The translations under genes and the position numbers were made by a program. Shown here piece by piece: positions 1 to 6,970 of a DNA stretch of 12,266 bases (the stretch's first letter is position 1; the number at the start of each line of letters is the position of its first letter). Under the pieces are notes generated by a model. It was not told the DNA's origin. It ran no database searches and was given only the letters and a program-made list of their open reading frames with translations. This stretch comes from HGM10836 sp045580645 (GTDB lineage Bacteria > Bacillota_I > Bacilli_A > RF39 > UBA660), in contig JAZNOG010000028.1 of assembly GCA_045580645.1 (NCBI GenBank), positions 1 to 12,266 of the forward strand, given 5' to 3'.

Positions 1-1725
1 ATGGGAGATGTAGAAGGTAAAGTATTAGATAAATACTTTGATTTTTCAGTTACAACAAACTTAGATAGTGTATATGATGTAGATACACCTGTATACTATG
101 AAATAGAATTAGAAGTTCTTTCTGTAGATTCTGGATATACACAGTTATCTAATGATCAAATAAAAGTATACTTAGAAAATAGAAGTGCAAATAAATCAGT
201 AGTGGAACCATTATTAATAGAAAACTTAGGAACATCAACAAATAATGAAAACAATAAAATGTTATATTATACAAGTCATAATCATAAATCAAATATAAAA
301 AGTGTAACAACAAACTATAGATTAAGAGCATGGATAGATTATAATGTTGATGCATCAAATTGGACTAGTTCTACAAAGAATCAATATAAATTTAGAATTA
401 ATATAAATAGTCATGGATATAATGTCCGATATAATACACCAGAAACATGCTTTAGTGCAACACTTGATGAAACTACAAATACTGCAATATTAGGAGTATA
501 TGATACATCATGCGGAACAGATGTAGTAATACCAGACAAACTTCCTATTTCATCATATACATTAGTAGAAGAACCAACAACTGATGCAATAAGTAAATGT
601 ATTGATGTTTGGATGTCAGATCAAGGTGGATTAGATGAAACAAGTGCAACTACATTATGTAATGGTGGAGAAGTATATGGTTTAACATTAGAATTAATAT
701 TTTCTGATTCCTCAATGTCTGGTTTGGCTGGTTCTATGTTAAAAGATACTGGAATGGTGGAACTAACTATGAGTGAAGAATTATATACAGTTACAACCAT
801 CGGAGAACAAGCATTTTATAATAACAACCTCACAAGTATAACTATTCCTAATAGTGTTACAACCATCGGATACGGTGCATTTAATGACAATAAATTATCG
901 GATGAAACAGCATTTATATATGGAAGAAAAGATACCAACAGTGATGGAATAGCGGAAATTGATTATACAGAAATAGTTAGTTATGGCGGAGCAAATAAGA
1001 ATCCAATAATTCCTGATAGTGTCACAACCATCGGAAATAGTGCATTTCAAGATAACAACCTCACAAGTGTAGTAATCCCAGACAGTGTCACAACCATCGG
1101 AAACGATGCATTTTCTCATAACAACCTTACAAGTGTAGTAATCCCAGATAGTGTCACAACCATCGGAGACTCTGTATTTAATGATAACAACCTCACAAGT
1201 GTAGTCATTCCCAATAGTGTCACATCAATAGGAAACAATGCATTTAAAAATAACAACCTTACAAGTGTAACTATCCCTGATAGTGTCACAACCATCGAAC
1301 AAGGTGCATTTTCTTGGAACAACCTCACAAGTGTAGTAATAGGGAATAGCGTAGAAACAATAGGAAACAATGCATTTCGTGGTAACAACCTCACAAGTGT
1401 AGTCATTCCCAATAGCGTCACAACCATCGGAGACCTTGCATTTACATATAACAACCTAAGTTATGTAGTAATTTGGGAAAACTCTAATCTTACAGCATCG
1501 ACAGGAATAGGAAAGTCTGCATTTAGATCATTAGACAGCACGTCTACGTCAGATGGAAAAACATATGTAGAAAATCCAAATTTAACAACTATATATAATA
1601 ATTCAGGAAAAACATTTGATTGGACTAATGTTATAAAAGGAACAGCAGGAACACCATTTATAACAGGAACTGTTCCAAGTTATGGTAGTAAAATAGTAAC
1701 CATAACAACAGGTTATCCACAATAA
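1..1725 (+). CDS. BspA-like leucine-rich repeat surface protein, 5'-partial
   Basis: Probably an exported or cell-surface binding protein; ligand unknown. Residues about 1-145 are a beta-rich, Thr/Asn/Tyr-rich region resembling the ectodomain that follows a membrane anchor in many gut Firmicute proteins. A linker with a lone Cys (C150) and a VVIP motif leads to LRR_5/BspA-type repeats at about 264-495: nine units with a 22-residue period and consensus IPxSVTTIGxxAFxxNNLTSV. A 55-residue spacing between units two and three contains an AFIYGRKD...VSYGGANKN insertion. The C-terminal ~65 residues are non-repetitive, with no LPXTG motif or membrane helix. Position 1 is an ATG, but no ribosome binding site can be seen and the protein has no signal peptide. 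The first residues also look like the inside of the ectodomain, so I infer that the true start lies upstream. The stop (TAA) is followed by a strong terminator. The repeat family is secure; the function is not. Confidence 0.85.
   Translation: MGDVEGKVLDKYFDFSVTTNLDSVYDVDTPVYYEIELEVLSVDSGYTQLSNDQIKVYLENRSANKSVVEPLLIENLGTSTNNENNKMLYYTSHNHKSNIKSVTTNYRLRAWIDYNVDASNWTSSTKNQYKFRININSHGYNVRYNTPETCFSATLDETTNTAILGVYDTSCGTDVVIPDKLPISSYTLVEEPTTDAISKCIDVWMSDQGGLDETSATTLCNGGEVYGLTLELIFSDSSMSGLAGSMLKDTGMVELTMSEELYTVTTIGEQAFYNNNLTSITIPNSVTTIGYGAFNDNKLSDETAFIYGRKDTNSDGIAEIDYTEIVSYGGANKNPIIPDSVTTIGNSAFQDNNLTSVVIPDSVTTIGNDAFSHNNLTSVVIPDSVTTIGDSVFNDNNLTSVVIPNSVTSIGNNAFKNNNLTSVTIPDSVTTIEQGAFSWNNLTSVVIGNSVETIGNNAFRGNNLTSVVIPNSVTTIGDLAFTYNNLSYVVIWENSNLTASTGIGKSAFRSLDSTSTSDGKTYVENPNLTTIYNNSGKTFDWTNVIKGTAGTPFITGTVPSYGSKIVTITTGYPQ
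790..1482 (+). repeat. 66-bp in-frame tandem repeats encoding 22-residue LRR units
   Basis: The motif GTNACAACCATCGGA, or a close variant, starts at 790, 856, 1021, 1087, 1153, 1219, 1285, 1351 and 1417. Spacing is exactly 66 bp except for 165 bp (2.5 units) between the second and third. Units from 1021 on also share a near-identical AACAACCTCACAAGTGTAGT block. One unit counted by hand is 39% G+C, above the local background, and uses CTC, ACC and ATC codons that are rare elsewhere here. Such identity suggests recent expansion or gene conversion and allows unit number to change by slippage. Confidence 0.93.
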
Positions 1726-1744
1726 TAATATATAAAATATATAT

Positions 1745-1772
1745 AAAAGATAGAAAAATCTATCTTTTTTTT
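1745..1772 (+). terminator. intrinsic terminator after the LRR gene
   Basis: A perfect 10-bp stem, AAAAGATAGA (1745-1754) with TCTATCTTTT (1759-1768), encloses an AAAA loop and runs into a T8 tract at 1765-1772. It lies 20 bp after the TAA of the LRR gene and separates that gene from the pcrA operon. Confidence 0.88.
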
Positions 1773-1773
1773 G

Positions 1774-1779
1774 TATAAT
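1774..1779 (+). promoter_or_regulatory. candidate -10 element for the pcrA operon
   Basis: A perfect TATAAT preceded by TG begins two bases after the terminator T-tract. The -35 position (about 1750-1757) lies in the terminator hairpin and does not resemble TTGACA. If used, transcription would start near 1786, giving a leader of only about 14 nt with the Shine-Dalgarno sequence at its very 5' end. Confidence 0.4.
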
Positions 1780-1785
1780 TAAAAC

Positions 1786-1795
1786 AAGGATGTGA
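1786..1795 (+). promoter_or_regulatory. ribosome binding site of pcrA
   Basis: AAGGA at 1786-1790, continuing as TGTGA, lies 9 nt upstream of the ATG at 1800. It supports the chosen start, which also begins directly before the helicase Q motif. Confidence 0.7.
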
Positions 1796-1799
1796 TACA

Positions 1800-3872
1800 A
1801 TGCTAGATAATTTAAATGAAATGCAAATAAAGGCAATTACTCATAAAGATGGACCACTTCTAGTCCTTGCGGGAGCTGGTTCTGGAAAAACCAAGGTTTT
1901 AACTACGAGAATTGCTTATTTAATAAATGAATATAATATAGATCCAAGAAACATCTTAGCAATAACATTTACAAATAAAGCAGCAGGTGAAATGAAAACA
2001 AGAATAAACAAAATGATTGGTAAAACAAATTTACTTGCGACAACATTTCACTCATTTGGATTAAAAATATTAAGAGAAAACTATGAAAAATTAGGTTTTA
2101 CAAACAATATAGTAATCATGGATAGTGAAGATTCATTAACGTTAATTAGAAAAATACTAAAAGATTTAAATATTGATTCTAAAATGTTTTCTCCGTATAT
2201 GATAAGAAATAAAATATCAAATAATAAAAGTGAATTTATTTCACCAGAAGAATACAAAAAAATGTCATATTGCGAAGAAGATGATGTATGCGCTAAAGTA
2301 TATCAAAAATATCAAGATATTTTATTTAAAAATAACTCAGTAGACTTTGATGACTTACTTATTTTACCTATAAAATTATTTAAACAAAATAAAGAAGTTT
2401 TAGAATACTATCAAGATAAATATAAGTATATTTTAATAGATGAATATCAAGATACCAATCATGCGCAATATTTACTTACTAAAATGATAAGTGAAAAACA
2501 TAAGAACATTTGCGTAGTAGGAGATGATTCACAATCAATTTATAGTTTTAGAGGGGCAAATTACAAAAACATTTTAAACTTTGAAAAAGATTACAAAGAT
2601 TGCAAAGTAATAAAATTAGAACAAAATTATCGTTCTACCAAAACGATTTTAAATGCTGCAAACTCTGTTATAAAAAACAATGAAATGAGAACTGATAAAA
2701 CTTTATGGAGTGATAATGAAGAAGGAGATAAAATAACTTTTTATAAAGCGCATGATGAAATTGATGAAGTATTTTATATTATCAGGAAAACAAAAGAGTT
2801 AATAAATAATGGTATTCCTTTAAAAGATATTGCAGTTCTTTATAGAACTAATGCACAATCACGTGTTTTTGAACAAGAATTATTAAAACAAAATATTCCA
2901 TTTAGAATAATAGGAAGTTTTTATTTCTATCAAAGAAAAGAAATTAAAGATTTACTTGCATATCTTCGTTTAATTCATAATAAAAAAGATGATGTAAGTT
3001 TACTTAGAGTAATAAATGAACCAAAAAGGGGAATTGGTCTAAAAGCTATAGAAAATTTACAAACAGTTGCAGATTTAAATAACACAAGTTTATTTGAAGC
3101 AATAAGTGAAGGAAAGCCTTTGGAATTTAAAAACATTATTGAAGAATTAACAAAATTAAAGGAAAATGTTTCCTTAACTGAATTTATTGATATAGTTTTA
3201 GATAAAACAGGAATGAGAAAATCTTTAGAAGAAGCGCATACCCTAGAAGCTGATATTCGTTTAGAAAACTTAGAAGAATTTAAATCTGTAACTAAAACTT
3301 TTGAAGAAAAAGAAGGAATTATTTCACTAGAAGAATTTTTAATGGAAGTTAGTTTAGTAAGTGATATAGAAGAATATAAAGATGATCCAAATCGCTTAAC
3401 TTTAATGACAGTTCACGCAGTTAAAGGATTAGAATTCCCATATGTTTTTATTGCAGGTTTAGAAGAAGGGTTATTCCCACATAAGAATTCTTATTCAAAA
3501 GATGAACTTGAAGAAGAAAGACGTCTTATGTATGTGGCATTAACAAGAGCAAAGAAAAAACTATATATAACTTCTACAAAAAAAAGAATGCTTTATGGTC
3601 AAGAACAAATAAGCGTTCTAAGTCGTTTTGTTAATGAAATAGATGAAGATTTAATAGATAAACCACAAGAAGAACAAAAAGTGATAATAAAAAAAGAAAA
3701 AAATATTTATGAAGAAAATCAAGAATATAGTTATGGAGATAAAGTTATGCATGATACCTATGGAGTAGGAGTAGTAATAGAGGTAAATAAAACTATTATT
3801 ACTGTTGCTTTTAGTAAAGAAATAGGTATTAAAAAATTATTAAAAAATCATAAAAGTGTTAGGAGGATATAA
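1800..3872 (+). CDS. pcrA: UvrD/Rep-family 3'-5' DNA helicase PcrA
   Basis: Superfamily 1A ATP-dependent helicase acting in the cytoplasm in repair, RecA removal and clearing of replication-transcription conflicts (family knowledge). The expected motifs occur in order: Q motif around Q9, Walker A AGAGSGKT at 24-31, motif Ia TFTNKAAGEM, Walker B DEYQD from D214, motif III GDDSQSIYSFRGA at 241-253, motif IV NYRST near 276-280, motif V VHAVKGLEF from V538, and motif VI ERRLMYVALTRAKKKL. The C-terminal ~50 residues (YGDKVMHDTYGVGVV from Y645, then GIKKLL) match the small PcrA Tudor-like tail associated with RNA polymerase contact. This separates PcrA from generic UvrD. At 690 residues it is slightly shorter than the ~740 of the Bacillus protein, with a compressed linker before the tail. 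It is the first gene of an operon with the nucleotidyltransferase and priA; the next start lies 1 nt beyond its stop. Confidence 0.96.
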   Translation: MLDNLNEMQIKAITHKDGPLLVLAGAGSGKTKVLTTRIAYLINEYNIDPRNILAITFTNKAAGEMKTRINKMIGKTNLLATTFHSFGLKILRENYEKLGFTNNIVIMDSEDSLTLIRKILKDLNIDSKMFSPYMIRNKISNNKSEFISPEEYKKMSYCEEDDVCAKVYQKYQDILFKNNSVDFDDLLILPIKLFKQNKEVLEYYQDKYKYILIDEYQDTNHAQYLLTKMISEKHKNICVVGDDSQSIYSFRGANYKNILNFEKDYKDCKVIKLEQNYRSTKTILNAANSVIKNNEMRTDKTLWSDNEEGDKITFYKAHDEIDEVFYIIRKTKELINNGIPLKDIAVLYRTNAQSRVFEQELLKQNIPFRIIGSFYFYQRKEIKDLLAYLRLIHNKKDDVSLLRVINEPKRGIGLKAIENLQTVADLNNTSLFEAISEGKPLEFKNIIEELTKLKENVSLTEFIDIVLDKTGMRKSLEEAHTLEADIRLENLEEFKSVTKTFEEKEGIISLEEFLMEVSLVSDIEEYKDDPNRLTLMTVHAVKGLEFPYVFIAGLEEGLFPHKNSYSKDELEEERRLMYVALTRAKKKLYITSTKKRMLYGQEQISVLSRFVNEIDEDLIDKPQEEQKVIIKKEKNIYEENQEYSYGDKVMHDTYGVGVVIEVNKTIITVAFSKEIGIKKLLKNHKSVRRI
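3861..3866 (+). promoter_or_regulatory. ribosome binding site that fixes the nucleotidyltransferase start
   Basis: A perfect AGGAGG lies inside the last codons of pcrA (Arg-Arg), 7 nt before the ATG at 3874. It selects this ATG over the in-frame GTG at 3856, which would place the Shine-Dalgarno sequence inside the gene. Confidence 0.9.
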
Positions 3873-3873
3873 A

Positions 3874-4785
3874 ATGAATAAAGATTTAACATTAGTAATA
3901 CTTGCCGCTGGAATGGGGAGTCGTTTTGGAGGTTTAAAACAAATTGAACCAGTTGGTCCAAATAATGAATTTATTATTGATTATTCAATATATGATGCTA
4001 AAAAGGCTGGTTTTAATAAAATAGTTTTTGTTATTAAGGAAGAAAATTATGAAATATTTAAAGAAACTGTTGGAAAGAGAATAGAAAATCAAATAGAGGT
4101 ATGTTATGCTTTTCAAAAAACAACTGCCATTCCTGAAAAATTTAAACATTTTGAAAGAACAAAACCTTGGGGAACTGCACATGCTATTTTAGCAGCTAAA
4201 CCTTATGTTGATGGTAATTTTGCAATTATCAATGCAGATGATTTTTATGGAGAAGATGCATTTAAGGTAGCAAGTGATTTTCTAAAAGAAACAAACAACG
4301 AAATGCCTGCAAAATATGCAATGGTAGGATATAAAATAGAAAATACTTTAACTGAAAATGGTTCAGTAAAAAGAGGAGTATGTGAAAGTAAAGATAATTA
4401 TTTAACTAATATTATTGAAAGTAGTGTAGAAAAAATAAATGATCAAATAGTAGTTTCTCCACTTGATAACTCACCAAGTTTTATTACAAGTAACGATACT
4501 TTAGTATCAATGAATTTATTTTGCTTTACTAAAAATCTTTTTGATTATTTAGAAGAGGATTTTGAAAAATTCTTAGATAATTATAAAAATGATGATAAAG
4601 AAGAATATTTAATACCTACTGTAGTATTTGATAAAATAAAAAATAATAAAGCAACAGTTGAAGTTTTAAAGACAAATTCAAAATGGTATGGTGTTACATA
4701 TAAAGAAGATAAAAAAGAAGTAGTTGAAGCAATTGAAAATATGATAAAAAATGGTATTTATAAAAATAACTTATGGGAGAAATAA
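3874..4785 (+). CDS. sugar-phosphate nucleotidyltransferase-like protein
   Basis: A 303-residue cytoplasmic NTP-transferase with a GT-A-like fold, which should join a nucleoside triphosphate to a phosphorylated sugar or similar alcohol. The N-terminal signature LAAGMGSRFGGLKQ (10-23) is the nucleotide-binding loop, with R17 and K22 as the usual catalytic residues. KPWGTAHA (97-104) and NADDFYG (120-126) supply the substrate loop and the metal-binding Asp. The length fits a catalytic domain without the C-terminal left-handed beta-helix of GlmU or GlgC enzymes. The substrate cannot be told from sequence; UTP/CTP and hexose-phosphate or phosphocholine-type substrates are all possible. It sits between two DNA helicase genes, 1 nt after the pcrA stop and overlapping the priA start by 1 nt. 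It is therefore cotranscribed with them without an obvious functional link. Confidence 0.85.
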   Translation: MNKDLTLVILAAGMGSRFGGLKQIEPVGPNNEFIIDYSIYDAKKAGFNKIVFVIKEENYEIFKETVGKRIENQIEVCYAFQKTTAIPEKFKHFERTKPWGTAHAILAAKPYVDGNFAIINADDFYGEDAFKVASDFLKETNNEMPAKYAMVGYKIENTLTENGSVKRGVCESKDNYLTNIIESSVEKINDQIVVSPLDNSPSFITSNDTLVSMNLFCFTKNLFDYLEEDFEKFLDNYKNDDKEEYLIPTVVFDKIKNNKATVEVLKTNSKWYGVTYKEDKKEVVEAIENMIKNGIYKNNLWEK

Positions 4786-4787
4786 TG
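4775..4787 (+). promoter_or_regulatory. priA ribosome binding site and TAATG coupling junction
   Basis: GGGAG (4775-4779) lies 5 nt before an ATG at 4785 whose A is the last base of the upstream TAA. The in-frame ATG at 4773 lacks a well-placed Shine-Dalgarno sequence, so the 4785 start is preferred. The one-base overlap is typical of translational coupling. Confidence 0.8.
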
Positions 4788-6944
4788 GTTTGCGATTGTT
4801 TAGTAGAACTTTCACATGTTTTTATTGATAAGACCTTTACATATAAAAAAAAAGATGAAGATTTAAATAAAATACGAATTGGAAAAAGAGTTCTAGTGCC
4901 TTTTGGCAAACAAACTCTCGAAGCTTTTGTATTAAATATAAGAAAAAGTGATGAAGAAAACCTAAAAGAAGTTATTGAAATAATAGATGATTATCCTGTT
5001 TTAAATGATGAATTATTAAAATTAGGTAATTATATAAAAGAAAATACTTTATGCACTTTGATGACTGCTTATCAAGCAATGCTTCCTTTGGCATTAAAAG
5101 CAAAAGTAAAAACTAATTTAAAACCAAAAACTAAAAAATATGTAAGATTAAATAATGATATAGATTTAACAAAAGAAAAATTTAATGAACAGCAAAATAG
5201 AATATTAGATCTTTTAAAAGATGAGAATTTCAAAGAAAAAACAGAACTTGAAAAGGTTTCTAAAAGTAGTGTTGCAACTTTATTAAAGAAAAATATAATT
5301 GTTACATTTGAAAAAGAAATATATCGTTATAATTTAGAAAAAGTAGAAGAAAAAACGTATACTTTAAATGAAGAACAAAGATATGTTTATGAAAGAATAA
5401 TTAACAATATGGAAAATATTACATATTTAATTCATGGTGTAACAGGTTCTGGTAAAACTAATATTTATATGGAAGTTATTGATAAAGTTTTAAAGGATGG
5501 CAAGAATGCTATTTTACTTGTTCCAGAGATATCATTAACTCCTCAGATAATAAAACGTTTTACTAGTAAATTTAATGATATTGCAGTTCTTCATAGTGGT
5601 TTATCAGATGGTGAAAAGTATGATGAATGGAGAAAAATAAAAGAAAATAAAGCAAGAATTGTTTTAGGAGCGAGAAGTGCTATTTTTGCACCATTTGATA
5701 ATATTGGTGTAATTATAATTGATGAGGAGCATTCTAATACTTATAAACAAGAAAATAATCCTAGATATAATGCTATAGATATAGCAAAAGAAAGATGTAA
5801 GTATCATAATTGTCCACTTATATTGGGAAGTGCAACTCCTAGTTTAGAAAGTTATGCACGCGCTAAAAAAGGAGTTTATCAATTGTTAACATTAGAAAAA
5901 AGATATAATAATTCTTATCCTAATATAGAAATTATTGATATGAATAAAGAGTTTAAAAAAACAAATAGTTATTTTTCAAGTGTATTATTAAATGAATTAA
6001 ATAAAGTATTAGATAATAATGAACAAGCAATAATCTTTTTAAATAGGAGAGGTTATTCTTCATTTGTAACATGCACTTCATGTGGATATGCTTTTAAATG
6101 TCCAAATTGTGATATATCTCTTACTTATCATAAAACATCAAATATGTTAAGGTGTCATTATTGTGGATATGCTACAAATAGACCAAAAACTTGTCCTGAT
6201 TGTAATGAAGAATTAAAAGATTTTGGGCTTGGAACTCAAAAAGTAGAGGAAGAACTTAAAAAATTACTTACAAATTCTAAGATTATTAGAATGGATATTG
6301 ATACAACTACTAAAAAAGATTCTCATGAAAAAATAATAAAAGATTTTTCAGAGCAAAAATATAATATTTTAATAGGAACTCAAATGATTGCAAAAGGTCT
6401 TGATTTTCCAAATGTAACTTTAGTAGGAGTTTTAAATGCTGATATTAGTTTAAATTTTCCTGATTTTAGAAGTAGTGAAAATACTTTTCAGTTATTAAAT
6501 CAAGTAGCAGGAAGAAGTGGTAGAGGAGAAAAACAGGGTAAGGTTTTAATTCAAACTTTTAATAAAGATCATTACGCAATAAAGTATGCAAAAGAAAATG
6601 ATTATATTAATTTTTATAAAGAAGAATTAAGTATTAGAAAAAAACTAAATTATCCACCATATTATTATTTATGTTTAATAAAAGTAATATCAAAGGATTA
6701 TCAGTTAGCTAGTTCTACTAGTATAAAAATTGCAAAATTTTTAAAACAGAATATTCAAAATAATATAATACTTGGTCCATCTGTATCAAATACTTTTAAG
6801 ATAAATAATAATTATCATTTTCAAATAATAATAAAATATAAAAATATTGATACAATAAAAGGATATTTACATGAATTACAAGATCATTATTTTAATGATA
6901 AAAATATTAAAGTCGAAATAGATATAAATCCTATGAAATTATAA
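4785..6944 (+). CDS. priA: primosomal replication-restart helicase PriA
   Basis: A superfamily 2 helicase that recognises abandoned forks and reloads the replicative helicase (family role). With the 4785 start it has 719 residues, close to the E. coli length. Visible in order are the N-terminal 3'-DNA-end-binding domain (about 1-100), a winged-helix-like segment, Walker A VTGSGKT (219-225), and the DEEH box (313-316). Eight zinc-ligand cysteines follow as four CxxC pairs at 430/433, 439/442, 457/460 and 470/473. Then come GLGTQKVEEEL, GTQMIAKGLDFPNV and the motif VI region QVAGRSGRG, and a C-terminal domain ending at 719. No key residue is missing. It ends the pcrA operon, with a terminator directly after the stop. 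Pairing with pcrA puts two fork-rescue helicases under one promoter. Confidence 0.97.
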   Translation: MVCDCLVELSHVFIDKTFTYKKKDEDLNKIRIGKRVLVPFGKQTLEAFVLNIRKSDEENLKEVIEIIDDYPVLNDELLKLGNYIKENTLCTLMTAYQAMLPLALKAKVKTNLKPKTKKYVRLNNDIDLTKEKFNEQQNRILDLLKDENFKEKTELEKVSKSSVATLLKKNIIVTFEKEIYRYNLEKVEEKTYTLNEEQRYVYERIINNMENITYLIHGVTGSGKTNIYMEVIDKVLKDGKNAILLVPEISLTPQIIKRFTSKFNDIAVLHSGLSDGEKYDEWRKIKENKARIVLGARSAIFAPFDNIGVIIIDEEHSNTYKQENNPRYNAIDIAKERCKYHNCPLILGSATPSLESYARAKKGVYQLLTLEKRYNNSYPNIEIIDMNKEFKKTNSYFSSVLLNELNKVLDNNEQAIIFLNRRGYSSFVTCTSCGYAFKCPNCDISLTYHKTSNMLRCHYCGYATNRPKTCPDCNEELKDFGLGTQKVEEELKKLLTNSKIIRMDIDTTTKKDSHEKIIKDFSEQKYNILIGTQMIAKGLDFPNVTLVGVLNADISLNFPDFRSSENTFQLLNQVAGRSGRGEKQGKVLIQTFNKDHYAIKYAKENDYINFYKEELSIRKKLNYPPYYYLCLIKVISKDYQLASSTSIKIAKFLKQNIQNNIILGPSVSNTFKINNNYHFQIIIKYKNIDTIKGYLHELQDHYFNDKNIKVEIDINPMKL

Positions 6945-6970
6945 AAAAAGTTAGAATTTTCTAACTTTTT
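6945..6970. terminator. bidirectional terminator between priA and the pilus ATPase gene
   Basis: AAAAAGTTAG (6945-6954) pairs perfectly with CTAACTTTTT (6961-6970) around a 6-nt AATTTT loop. The A-run on one side and T-run on the other give a U-tract in both directions. The structure starts immediately after the priA stop and its right arm includes two bases of the ATPase stop codon (6969-6971), so both convergent genes share it. Confidence 0.85.

Noticed and set aside
1116..1454. Open frame on the minus strand with internal repetition (VTLxGxTTLVRLL)
   Set aside because: It is the antisense shadow of the 66-bp LRR repeats; its periodicity is inherited from the coding strand and it has no Shine-Dalgarno sequence.
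790..1482. CRISPR-like regular spacing
   Set aside because: The whole 66-bp unit is coding and in frame, with the variable part giving LRR codons; there are no palindromic repeats with unrelated spacers.
3856..3873. GTG start six codons upstream for the nucleotidyltransferase
   Set aside because: The perfect AGGAGG at 3861-3866 lies downstream of it and is well placed for the ATG at 3874, and the fold begins right after that Met.
4773..4784. ATG at 4773 as the priA start
   Set aside because: The Shine-Dalgarno-like GGGAG overlaps and follows it; ATG at 4785 has correct spacing and gives the usual PriA N-terminus.
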